64,000 nt of DNA, taken from the NCBI RefSeq assembly GCF_026341275.1, contig NZ_JAIFZO010000002.1, forward strand, positions 6,416,118-6,480,117, written 5' to 3'. Numbering within the stretch: the stretch's first letter is position 1; every line of letters begins with the position of its first letter. The notes beneath the pieces were generated by a model. The model searched no databases, was not told the DNA's origin, and was given only the letters and a program-made list of their open reading frames with translations. The translations under genes were made by a program, and so were the position numbers. The DNA is from Streptomyces ortus (GTDB lineage: Bacteria > Actinomycetota > Actinomycetes > Streptomycetales > Streptomycetaceae). Positions 49,201-55,026 of the stretch are shown here, piece after piece.

Positions 49201-50174
49201 AACTTGGCTGGTTCGGCGGCCCGGCCAGTGTGGATGTCCTCGAAGTGCTCGGAGTTCGTAGCTACGTCGACTGCTACAAGGGAAAGGGTTGCAAGGATGC
49301 CGCGACGGACGCTGCGATAAGCGGCGCGACGCTGGCTGTAGGAAAGCTTGCGAAGATTGGTTTCAAGGTCTTCAAAGCGGCCATCAAGCGCGGTGACAAT
49401 ATTCCTATTGGGTGCCTTGTCGGCGCGGCGCACAGCTTCACCGCTGGTACGCACGTCCTCTTGGCTGATGGCACCAGCAGACCCATCGAAGATGTGAAGA
49501 TCGGCGACAAGGTCACTGTCACGGATCCTCGCACCAACGAGACCACCGTCAAGGAAGTCGTCGCGACGATCGTCACGGAGGACGACAAGCACTTCGTCGA
49601 CCTCTCCATAGCCACGGACGGCGGCACCAACTCTCTGATCAGCACCTCGACTCATCCCTTCTGGTCGGACTCCGAAGACGCATGGGTGGATGCCGGCGAT
49701 CTCAGAGCAGGGATGGCCATCCGTACGGCGGATGGATCGAAGGCGACGGTGCAAGACACTCGCGCGTACGCCGAGCGGCAGCGCACCTACGACCTCACGA
49801 TCAATGAGGTTCACACGTACTATGTACTCGCGGGCGCCACGCCGGTTCTCGTTCACAACACGGGACCTGCCTGCGGTCTGACGGCGGAAACCCTGGATCA
49901 GGCGTGGGCGACATGGAATACGCCAGCGAATCTTGAGCACGTGATTGACCCGGCCAAACATGGGTTTGGTGATCTAGTGGCCAGGACCGGAGGTCGAGAA
50001 GAAGCCCTTCGTTCGATCATGGATAGCCTTCATGGCGCTACGGATTTTCCGGCTGCGGGAAGGTATGAGGTGAACCGAGAAATCGCGGGGGAGACGGTAA
50101 CGATTCGAGGAGCCGTAGTGAACGGAGTCCCCAGGCTCGGTACAGCTTTCATTCCTGGAAAGTTCCCCGGCTAG
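43218..50174 (+). CDS. RHS polymorphic toxin with HINT domain and C-terminal toxin tip
   Basis: The 2318-residue protein has a signal peptide (about 1-40), an SpvB/TcdB-like N-terminal region (about 275-600; PEVPGGLKPNVGLSYASGS), and many YD/RHS repeats, including two copies of YSYDGLGRQTE. The RHS core follows (about 1832-1879; LGAREYDPDTGRFLSVDPLL). A pretoxin HINT domain (about 2068-2214) runs from HSFTAGTHVLLADG to TPVLVHNTG, with THPFW in between, and should release the final roughly 104 residues. That tip contains LEHVIDPAKHGFGDL, then VTIRGAVVNGVPRLGTAFIP, which looks like a small RNase-type toxin of the BECR class, though unassigned. GAAGGA precedes ATG 43218. A small gene follows as its probable antidote. 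Confidence 0.92.
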   Translation: MNGRSSKRLRRLRRRVALASAVVMVGTLLQAAGVPIATAADIKQFPELPASDKPVPGTTGKVKPRKVTKGPRTPLRAPEAAWPKAAKAVVDLRKAGTKGTAGESVRAQGLPVILDTQGGPSRKPAHGAVEARVMSRKAAVAAGVDGVLLSLRPKSEEGIASKPGGKSTARIDAGRVRATVDYSAFADAYGGGYASRLTFVELPACALTTPGKEQCRAVEPLATVNDSEKETLTAQDVALSGNAPTVLAAVANEQGMGGDYKATSLSPSSTWSTNLNTGDFSWAYAMPVPEVPGGLKPNVGLSYASGSIDGRTGNTNNQASWVGDGFDLSPGYIERRYKSCADDDVKNADGNTPGDVCWGYDNAFISFNGKGGELVPNGKGSWKLQSDDGTKIDRLESSERGNGDNEGEHWRVTTPDGTQYFFGYNRLPGWSDGKETTDSTWTLPVFGDDSGEPCHESTFAGSWCNQAWRWNLDYVVDVRGNALAYYYDKESNSYGRNLEESDNTRYVRGGTLDRIEYGLKPSSMYSSKALGKVDFTDSERCLPNTATTCSSIDTDAAHWYDTPWDLNCDSAEDCDQGRFSPAFFTCKRLTGVTTQVYDGSAYKNVDSWKLTHRWGMADIDYQLLLDSVQHTGHTADTAITQPKTTFAYEQLANRLDETGDGYAPFIKDRLSAIADEYGGQVEVDYSAAACKSGALPSPATNATRCFPQYIGGSSTDDPERHWFNKYVVTSVNSIDRTGGAPDEVTSYDYMGDAAWHYDDDDGLTKEKFKTWSQWRGYGHVRVQTGGLGGPSAMETQADTYFLRGMDADRKAASGGTRDVTVTLGEGEGDPITDHASTAGFSYKTVSYSGPNGKVLTKTINRPWHHETAKKTRDWGTVTANFTGTSHSKTFTSLDDGVGTKWRVTSTANTYDTVAGRLTNVDDFGDNSTADDNRCTRTTYATNTSSNILMLPSRVETVGKACDVAAGRPGDVLSDVRSAYDGAAYEAAPTKGDATNSALLRKYDGSNALYVESGATFDDYGRQLTTTDLTADVKVTAAGALTRTARTDGRTTKTERTPATGFATTTKVTTPPVKTGDASTAQTSITTHDIRRGLPLTQTDTNGKVTTFVYDALGRSAKVWLADRLTGQTPSYEFTYTVTDSQPVAVGTKTLGNNGAQRTSYLLYDGFLRPRQTQEAGPDGGGLVTDTFYDERGLAGAEFATYFIEKAPSVDLFKPNDALSVETQIHYSYDGLGRQTEAREVAGSGGGGTVLNTTKTIYGGDRTTVIPPVGGTAVTTLTDSRGQNTEVRQHHARSVDAAYDTTTYKYTPRGELDRVTDAEGNSWNYEYDLLGQQTAAHDPDAGTSRSVYDDRGQLTSSTDERNITLAYSYDGLGRQTEVRKDSPSGPLRSAWVYDTVSGAKGHLAKTIRYDGSNAYTAEVVAYDRLYRPLRTSVTIPATEGGLQGTYISTNAYDVSGLLKTVGYPKAGSLAATTLTYTYEDETLRPTVVTSGQGVKASTTYGWTGRPLKYELSNSGGKTVTAVNTYEKGTQRLATSTVSRQDVAGVDQSSTYRYDEAGNILAVSDVSRSGTDTQCFTYDPLRRLSEAWTQDEVSCAEAPGGSTLGGPAPYWTSYTYGKTGQRLTETLHDSAGNAAKDTKREYDYPDPGTAQAHALSSITSTGPTGTAKDSYAYDAAGNTTARTQSGDKQSLTWNEEGSLAKVTEPVEGGADQVTEYLYDTDGNRLIGRTPTETTLYLGSTEITLSKGSTTPTATRYFDLGGGHQAVQKDDGSVSFTLADYHGTAQLAVEAASQKLSQQRTLPFGGTRGGEVTDWPGTKGFVGGTNDTKSTGLTHLGAREYDPDTGRFLSVDPLLETDKPQTLNGYTYGAQNPLFFSDATGLGLACGSGFSEGCGTGVQTHGDGSLSIDGRPTGGGNIYAPPSGNALRGGEALGPVTIKPYGSSITIQGVYVPTQEELAATFPYYHENTDYQHNLENWARSKCTGVLNSNDFCHAVGELGWFGGPASVDVLEVLGVRSYVDCYKGKGCKDAATDAAISGATLAVGKLAKIGFKVFKAAIKRGDNIPIGCLVGAAHSFTAGTHVLLADGTSRPIEDVKIGDKVTVTDPRTNETTVKEVVATIVTEDDKHFVDLSIATDGGTNSLISTSTHPFWSDSEDAWVDAGDLRAGMAIRTADGSKATVQDTRAYAERQRTYDLTINEVHTYYVLAGATPVLVHNTGPACGLTAETLDQAWATWNTPANLEHVIDPAKHGFGDLVARTGGREEALRSIMDSLHGATDFPAAGRYEVNREIAGETVTIRGAVVNGVPRLGTAFIPGKFPG

Positions 50175-50267
50175 GAGAATCCCTTCGAGATACTCCACGG
50201 ATGGCCGTGAAGTAAAAGAGTACTTGCTACGATCGCCCCGAAAGGCGACTACCCGGAAGGTCCTTCC

Positions 50268-50642
50268 GTGTCCGTTGCGATCACCCCTCGCCCCATGAGC
50301 TCAGGTGAGAGAGCCGTAGTTGAGCTGATCCTCGCCAAGGAATTCCCTGGCGCAGCTGAACTGCGGGCTCAAGTTGACTTCGTGCAGGTGGTTGCAAAAT
50401 GGGGAGTAGATTCTCCGAGCGTCGACCTGCTGGTGCTGGAAGGATCTCCTCGGTCGCCGGGAGTTTCGGGCGTTATTCCGGTGGACGCAACAGTTATGGA
50501 CGAATCGGGTTCGCTGTTCGGGGAGATACTTCTCTGGGCCACCGATGGATATCTCTCGGCAATCGAATATGCCTGGTATGGGGATGAGCCGCCTAGTGCC
50601 CTTCCGGATATCGCGGTGATCACCATCGAGGTGCGATCTTAG
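50268..50642 (+). CDS. probable immunity protein to the RHS toxin
   Basis: The 124-residue acidic, cytoplasmic protein lies 93 bp after the toxin gene in the same direction, where immunity genes normally sit. The tail YLSAIEYAWYGDEPPSALP resembles a motif seen in small actinobacterial proteins found beside polymorphic toxins. GTG 50268 has GGAAGG 7 nt upstream, inside the short inverted repeat CGGAAGG-T-CCTTCCG that ends at the start codon. Identification as immunity protein rests on position, size and acidity; no structure family was recognised with certainty. Confidence 0.75.
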   Translation: MSVAITPRPMSSGERAVVELILAKEFPGAAELRAQVDFVQVVAKWGVDSPSVDLLVLEGSPRSPGVSGVIPVDATVMDESGSLFGEILLWATDGYLSAIEYAWYGDEPPSALPDIAVITIEVRS

Positions 50643-50720
50643 TCTGGCGTTTTATATGCGCTCCATCACATCGGCGTGTTGACTTTGCTTCTTGGGGTGG
50701 CGAATTAAATCGCGAAATGC

Positions 50721-50778
50721 GTCAAACGTCAGGAAGTCCCACCGGAGCGTTATCCGGTGGGACTTCCTGACGTTTGAC
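50721..50778. terminator. 26-bp perfect hairpin beyond the integrase gene
   Basis: The arms begin GTCAAACGTCAGGAAGTCCC (50721-50746) and pair perfectly with 50753-50778 across the loop GCGTTA. It sits 21 bp past the integrase stop, between the toxin locus and the integrative-element remnant. It is a strong terminator for either direction and could also mark the attachment region. No tRNA gene was found beside it. The rest of 50643-50798 shows no gene. Confidence 0.8.
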
Positions 50779-50798
50779 GGCAGTAGTTGACGGCAACG

Positions 50799-52109
50799 TC
50801 AGCGGATGAGCGCTGCACAAGGTGGCTGGACGTCGCCATCTTCGGGCTCGCCTGTGATCTCGGCGGGATCGCGTAGCGCGTTGCCGAGGAGGTCGATGGC
50901 GTCGCGCTGGAGGCGGAGCCGGACGTGGGCGTCGACGGTGGCGGTGACGCCGATGTGGGCGTGCCCCAACAGCTCCTTGATCACGACGAGTTCCACTCCC
51001 TGCTCCAGGAGGAGGGTCGCCGCCGAGTGGCGGAGGTCGTGGAATCGGATGCGGCGGAGCCTGGCCTGACGGAGCAGGGTGTTGAAGTGCCGGGTGAGGG
51101 TGGCTTCCTTGATTGGGGCTCCGTTGGGTCGGGTGAAGACGTAGCCGCTGTCCTTCCAGCCCGCGCCCGCCGCTTCGCGTTCCTGACGCTGGCGGTTGCG
51201 GTGCTGTTCGAGAGAGCGCAGGCATGGCGTCGGCAGGGCGATGCGTCGTTCGGAGTTCTGGGTCTTGGTCGGGAGGGCGGTCAGGCCGGCGGTATTGGTG
51301 CGTTGGAGGGTGTGTCGGATGCTGGCGGTGCCACCGGTAAGGTCGAGGTCTTCCCAGCGCAGGCCGAGGAGTTCGCCCTTGCGGAGCCCGGTGTGCAGAG
51401 CGAGTTCGAACAGCGGCTGCAACCGGTGACCGTTGGCGGCGGCCAGGAACTCGCGGGCTTCCTCGGCGGTGAGGGGTTCGAAGCGGCGGGGCCGGGGTGT
51501 GCCGGTGCGGACGTTGCGGGCGACGTTGCGCGGGATCTCCTCCTCGCGCACCGCGTGCTCCAGGGCGGACTTGAGCACGGAGTGGACGTAGGCCAAGGTC
51601 AGCGGCGAGAGCCGCCTGGAGCAGCACTTCCCCGCAGCGCAGCAGACGGGCTGGTCGCGGGCACTGTCGAGGCCGCGGGTGCAGCACTGGCAGGTGGTGC
51701 GGAGCTGGTTGAGCCAGGTGCGGATGTCCTTGGCGGTGAGCTTGGCGAGCTTCTTTCGTCCGAGGCCGGGGATGAGGTAGAGCCGGGCGACGGCGGTGTA
51801 GCGGGTGTGGGTGTTCTCGCGGAGCTGGTGGATGGCGACGTTCTCAAGCCAGTACGTCAGGTACGCGGACAGGCTGCCCTGCGCGGTGGGGACGGGGAGT
51901 CCGCGGTTGCTGGCGGCGATCTTCTCGGTGAGTTTGGCCAGCGCCTCCGTGCGCGAGCTGCCGTAGACGCGGACGCGTTTGCGGATGTTGCCGGGGGCGA
52001 GGACGTATCCGGCGGCTTCCCAGCGGTGGTCCTTGCGCTGGTAGACGGTCCCGTCGCCGTTGGCACGGGCGCGGCGGGATGTGGGGTTGTCGCGGGGAGT
52101 GGTCGTAAT
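50799..52109 (-). pseudogene. tyrosine integrase of an actinobacterial integrative element, inactivated
   Basis: The frame is open for about 436 codons, starting TTPRDNPTSRRARANGDGTV, with an N-terminal AP2-like arm, a SAM-like domain (YLTYWLENVAIHQLRENTHT) and a catalytic domain with Arg (LHTGLRKGELLGLRW) and the HDLRH box. Two defects stand out. The codon at the expected start (52107-52109) is ATT, and no ATG, GTG or TTG occurs until a TTG at 51596, inside the protein. The nucleophilic tyrosine, expected ten residues after LGH in a VYAHV motif, is Asp (GVTATVDAHV, codon 50931-50933). Such an enzyme cannot recombine DNA. It overlaps the excisionase gene. Confidence 0.88.
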
Positions 52110-52294
52110 GCGGCTTCCTGGTCGAGGTGGGTGTGGATGAAGTCGGTGAGGGCGTGTGCGGGGATGCGGCGGGCGCGGCCGAGGGTGATGAAGGCGAGTT
52201 GCCGGGTGCGGATGAGGTCGTAGACGGCGGTGCGGCCGAGTTGGAGGTGTTCCATGACCTGGGGGACGGTGAGGAGTTCAGTGTCGGCGGTCAC
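51857..52294 (-). CDS. excisionase-like HTH protein with run-on C-terminus
   Basis: The first 62 residues are a complete MerR-type excisionase helix-turn-helix: LLTVPQVMEHLQLGRTAVYD, then LIRTRQLAFITLGRARRIP. In related elements the gene stops with TGA overlapping the integrase ATG. Here base 52107 is A on the plus strand, turning TGA into TTA. The frame runs 83 further codons as an out-of-frame shadow of the integrase (Pro/Thr/Ala-rich). The extra tail is therefore an artefact of mutation. GTG 52294 overlaps the upstream replication initiator stop in a GTGA motif. The product may still bind DNA, but it has no active integrase partner. Confidence 0.8.
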   Translation of the reverse strand: MTADTELLTVPQVMEHLQLGRTAVYDLIRTRQLAFITLGRARRIPAHALTDFIHTHLDQEAALRPLPATTPHPAAPVPTATGPSTSARTTAGKPPDTSSPPATSANASASTAARARRRWPNSPRRSPPATADSPSPPRRAACPRT

Positions 52295-52902
52295 GTGACG
52301 GCCCCAGGCCGGACAGCACTGGTCGGCCGATCAGTGGAGTGACCGACCGGGTGACCGGTGCGGTTGCCGGAGCGGTCACCGGAGCGCTTCGAGCGCCGGG
52401 TTCGGGTCGGTTGCTCGGGTCGGGTCTGCCCCGTCGCGGCCAGGAGGCCGGTTCCGGCGTACTGCCAGTGGGAGATGACCAGCGTCGTGTCCGAGTCCAC
52501 GCGCTGACCGGCGATGTTGCGGTGACCGGGACGGTGACCGGCGGCCGGGTCGGTGGGGTGTCCGGCGCGGTCACCGACCGGACTGCCGGCTGTCTGACCG
52601 GCCTGCGGCTCAGCCGGTGCCGGGGTTGGGGTCTGGGTGTCGGGTCGGCGGGTTTGCCAGGTGGTGCGTTCGGCTCGGAGGTGGGCGGGGGTGGAGAAGT
52701 GGCCGCGGAAGCCGAGCATGTGGGCCCATTGGCGCAGGCCGAGGTGGGCGTGCTGGGGGCGGGTGGCGAGGTGCCAGGCGGTGTGGATCATGCGGCGGGC
52801 GTGGTCGGTGATGTCGTGGGCGGCGAGTTCGGCGAGGAGTCGGAGGCGGCGGTCGAGGGTGCCGGTGGTGGTCTCGGCGCCCTTGGTGGTGAACCTTCCC
52901 CT
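52291..52902 (-). pseudogene. RepSA-like replication initiator, 3' fragment cut by an IS
   Basis: The last 203 codons of a pSAM2-type replication initiator remain, from RFTTKGAETTTGTLDRRLRL through DHARRMIHTAWHL and LRQWAHMLGFRGHFST to a Pro/Thr/Arg-rich tail. The conserved N-terminal catalytic part is absent, because the frame meets the left end of an IS3-family element at 52903. The native C-terminal tail of about 120 residues is longer than usual for the family and low in complexity. The start is lost and no other part of the gene lies beyond the IS. Confidence 0.85.
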
Positions 52903-52957
52903 TGATCATGGACACCTGGAGACTGGGATCTTGAGGTTCCAGAGGAAGTAGCACCAG

Positions 52958-53257
52958 GTGGGAAGCAAGTACACGAAGCGGTACACCGAAGAGTTCAAAC
53001 GGGACGCGATCGCGCTCGTCGACTCCTCGGGCAAGACGGTCACCGCCGTCGCCCGGGAACTCGGCATCAGCTCGGAGTCCCTGCGCGGCTGGTACCGCCA
53101 GGCCAAGACTGACCGGGGCGAAGGCGCTCCGGGTGAGCTCACGAGCGCTGAGCGCGAGGAGCTAAAGCGGCTGCGCAGGCAGAACGCCGAGCAGGCACAG
53201 ACGATCGAGGTCCTGCGAAAAGCCGCGGTCTTCTTCGCGAAAGAGAGCGATCGGTGA
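52958..53257 (+). CDS. IS3-family transposase OrfA
   Basis: The 99-residue protein has a helix-turn-helix (KRYTEEFKRDAIALVDSSGK, then VTAVARELGISSESLRGWY) that recognises the IS ends. A leucine-zipper-like coiled coil (EELKRLRRQNAEQAQTIEVL) follows. A GTG or ATG-like start at 52958 follows the left terminal repeat by 55 bp. The stop overlaps the orfB start by 4 bp. The A_AAA_G motif in codons for LRKA allows a -1 shift to make the OrfAB transposase. Confidence 0.95.
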   Translation: MGSKYTKRYTEEFKRDAIALVDSSGKTVTAVARELGISSESLRGWYRQAKTDRGEGAPGELTSAEREELKRLRRQNAEQAQTIEVLRKAAVFFAKESDR

Positions 53258-54141
53258 ACGAGAGGTACGCGTTCATCGAGGCGGAGAAGACCACCCACGG
53301 CGTCGCTTTCCTGTGCAGGCTGCTGAAGGTGGCCCGCTCCTCTTTCTACGCCTGGCTCGCCGCGCAGAAGACCCGCGCCGCCCGCCAGGCCGCCGACGCG
53401 GCTTTGACCCACGAGATCACCGTCATCCACCTCGCCTCCCGTGGAACCTACGGCGTCCCGCGCGTCCATGCCGAACCGCGGCGTCCGGGAAGGTCTGTGA
53501 ACCACAAGCGCGTAGCCCGCCTGATGCGTGAGCACGGCATCCAGGGCGCCCGCCGTCGTCGGCGCCGGTCGCTGACGCGGCCGGACAAGAAGGCCAGGCC
53601 GGCCCCCGACCTGATCGGCCGCGACTTCCACGCCGACATCCCCGGCACGAAGCTGGTCGGAGACATCACTTTCCTCCCGACGGCCGAGGGCTGGCTCTAC
53701 CTCGCCTGCTGGCCGGACCTGGCCACCCGCGAGGTTGTCGGCTACGCCATGGCCGACCATCCCCGGGCCGAACTCGTCGTGGATGCCCTCAACATGTCCC
53801 ACGGCCGGGCCGGTCTGGAACCCGGCTGTGTCATACACAGTGATCGTGGAAGCGCCGAGTACACCTCGGCTCAATTCCGCTACCACATAGGTGAGTGGGG
53901 GCTGCGGCAGAGCTGCGGACGCACCGGATCATGCTTCGGCAACGCCGCTGCGGAGAGTTTCTGGGCCCTGCTCAAAGAGGAAATCGGCACTCGAATCTGG
54001 CCCGACCGGGCCACCGCCCGCGCCGAGGTCTTCAACTTCATCGAGACCTTCTACAACCGCCGCCTGCGCAAGCACAAGACCTTCGGCTATCTCACCCCAG
54101 CCGAGACCAGGCAACGGCATCAACACACCCTCGCGGCATAA
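53254..54141 (+). CDS. IS3-family transposase OrfB (DDE integrase)
   Basis: The 295-residue catalytic half has an rve-type DDE core: first Asp in KLVGDITFLPT, second in VIHSDRGSAEYTS, and Glu in AAESFWALLKEE. The HTH_21 segment (THEITVIHLASRGTYGVPRVH) precedes it and the C-terminus reads NRRLRKHKTFGYLTP, typical of the IS3 family. The frame upstream is open back to the slip site at 53218, so an OrfAB fusion is possible. All three catalytic residues are intact and the IS ends are present, so the element may still be active. Confidence 0.95.
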   Translation: MNERYAFIEAEKTTHGVAFLCRLLKVARSSFYAWLAAQKTRAARQAADAALTHEITVIHLASRGTYGVPRVHAEPRRPGRSVNHKRVARLMREHGIQGARRRRRRSLTRPDKKARPAPDLIGRDFHADIPGTKLVGDITFLPTAEGWLYLACWPDLATREVVGYAMADHPRAELVVDALNMSHGRAGLEPGCVIHSDRGSAEYTSAQFRYHIGEWGLRQSCGRTGSCFGNAAAESFWALLKEEIGTRIWPDRATARAEVFNFIETFYNRRLRKHKTFGYLTPAETRQRHQHTLAA

Positions 54142-54291
54142 CCATCGAGTGTCCAAGATCACGGGCAAACTTCAACGCCCTCCCTGCACCCGAGGCTGCA
54201 CTGCCGCTGCCCGCGGGGCCGCCCCGGTCGAACCGGATGCGGGCCGCGCGGGCTCTCGGCGACTGAGGCCGGCGTACCCGACGGCGTAAGA

Positions 54292-54330
54292 ACTCGGGCC
54301 GGGCTTCCCCCGTGGAGGCCCGGCCCGAGT
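54292..54330. terminator. hairpin after the small secreted protein gene
   Basis: ACTCGGGCCGGGCTTCC (54292-54308) pairs with 54314-54330 across CCCGT, with a single mismatch. It lies 27 bp past the stop of the minus-strand gene ending at 54357. Between it and the IS end, 54163-54268 reads as a possible truncated gene tail ending RMRAARALGD and TGA on the plus strand. Confidence 0.75.
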
Positions 54331-54356
54331 CGTCTACGCGTGACGCGACTCGGCTC

Positions 54357-54725
54357 CTACGGCTGGAGCGTGATCGAGTTGATCGGCGTCATGTCCTTGT
54401 CGATGAACCAGCCGCTCGGCAGGTTTCCCTCGCAGCCCGTGCCGTCGTAACCGGTGCAGGTGCTCATGCTCGCGCCGTCGGTCTGGTTGTTCATGATGCG
54501 GTACGTGCCGAACATGCCGCTCAGGTTGTAGGTCCCGTAGTTGTAGTAGACGTGCGACGGCTGATCGTTGTTCCAGCCCGCGCCCGGGTAGATACAGACG
54601 TAACCATCCTGGCAGCCGTGGTAACTGTCAGCTGGGGCAGCGGCGTTGGCGGCGGTCGAGCCGACGGTGGTCAGCACACCGAGTGCGAGTGAAACGGCTG
54701 CCGCGGCCCTGGCGATCCTGCGCAT
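54357..54725 (-). CDS. small secreted cysteine-containing protein, peptidase-inhibitor I36-like
   Basis: The 122-residue exported protein has a clear signal peptide (1-29, AAAAVSLALGVLTTV), followed by a mature domain of about 90 residues with four cysteines. The pattern GCQDGYVCIYPGAGW, then tyrosine-rich YYNYGTYNLSGMFG, resembles peptidase inhibitor family I36 / beta-gamma-crystallin-like Streptomyces secreted proteins. Function as a protease inhibitor is tentative. ATG 54725 is the natural start. The S8 protease gene lies 302 bp upstream in the same orientation with a terminator between. A CTGACA-GA-TGTCAG palindrome at 54794 probably controls this gene. Confidence 0.78.
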   Translation of the reverse strand: MRRIARAAAAVSLALGVLTTVGSTAANAAAPADSYHGCQDGYVCIYPGAGWNNDQPSHVYYNYGTYNLSGMFGTYRIMNNQTDGASMSTCTGYDGTGCEGNLPSGWFIDKDMTPINSITLQP

Positions 54726-54793
54726 GAATGGTGGTCCCCTCGTGAGTGACTGTGTTCACCACGCAACGTACGAGGGACCCGATGCGGCCAGTA

Positions 54794-54807
54794 CTGACAG
54801 ATGTCAG
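54794..54807. promoter_or_regulatory. CTGACA-GA-TGTCAG palindrome
   Basis: A perfect 14-bp inverted repeat, 69 bp upstream of the small secreted protein gene. Palindromes of this form are used by NarL-type response regulators and other dimeric activators, but the regulator cannot be named from sequence. The remainder of 54726-55026 holds only the hairpin at 54887. Confidence 0.5.
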
Positions 54808-54886
54808 GGTCGGCCGCCGAGGCAGTCGGTCCGGTGGTGACGCGGCTTCCCGCTCCACCGATCGTCGTCGACCTCGGTAGGTTGCG

Positions 54887-54918
54887 CCAAGCCTTTCAAG
54901 GTGGATTGAAAGGCTTGG
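54887..54918 (-). terminator. 13-bp hairpin after the subtilase gene
   Basis: CCAAGCCTTTCAA and its exact complement enclose the loop GGTGGA. It lies 109 bp beyond the S8 peptidase stop codon, in its direction of transcription. Confidence 0.7.
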
Positions 54919-55026
54919 CCGCGGGGACCGCGTCACCAAGGATGGGCGAGGCCGCCGGGAGAACCGCGGAGGGACCGAAGGCCCCTGCCGCCGGCCGTGG
55001 ACCGGCTGCCCGGTGCAGGGCGCCCC

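Larger units (their letters stand above)
52903..54161 (+). mobile_element. IS3-family insertion sequence, about 1259 bp
   Basis: The ends carry imperfect inverted repeats: left TGATCATGGACACCTGGAGA and right (reverse complement) TGATCTTGGACACTCGATGG, beginning with the 5'-TGA common to IS3 elements. Inside are overlapping orfA (52958-53257) and orfB (53254-54141) in a -1 relationship, with an A_AAA_G slip motif at 53218-53222 for programmed frameshifting. The flanking bases CCCT and CGGG are not a direct repeat, so no target duplication exists. This indicates a deletion or rearrangement next to the element after insertion. Confidence 0.9.

Noticed and set aside
50643..50798. tRNA gene or attachment site beside the integrase
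   Set aside because: Integrative elements of this kind usually sit in tRNA genes, but no cloverleaf could be drawn here; only a 26-bp terminator-like hairpin is present.
52339..52905. Plus-strand Gly/Val-rich open frame over the replication initiator
   Set aside because: It is the shadow of the minus-strand initiator remnant, which has conserved motifs; the plus frame is low-complexity.
53218..53257. Frameshifted, inactive transposase
   Set aside because: The orfA/orfB -1 offset with an A_AAA_G slip motif and GTGA overlap is the normal programmed arrangement of IS3-family elements, and all catalytic residues are intact.
54163..54268. Short coding tail right of the IS (ends RMRAARALGD and stop)
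   Set aside because: It could be the end of a gene truncated by the IS, but about 34 residues with no family match are not enough to call a gene.
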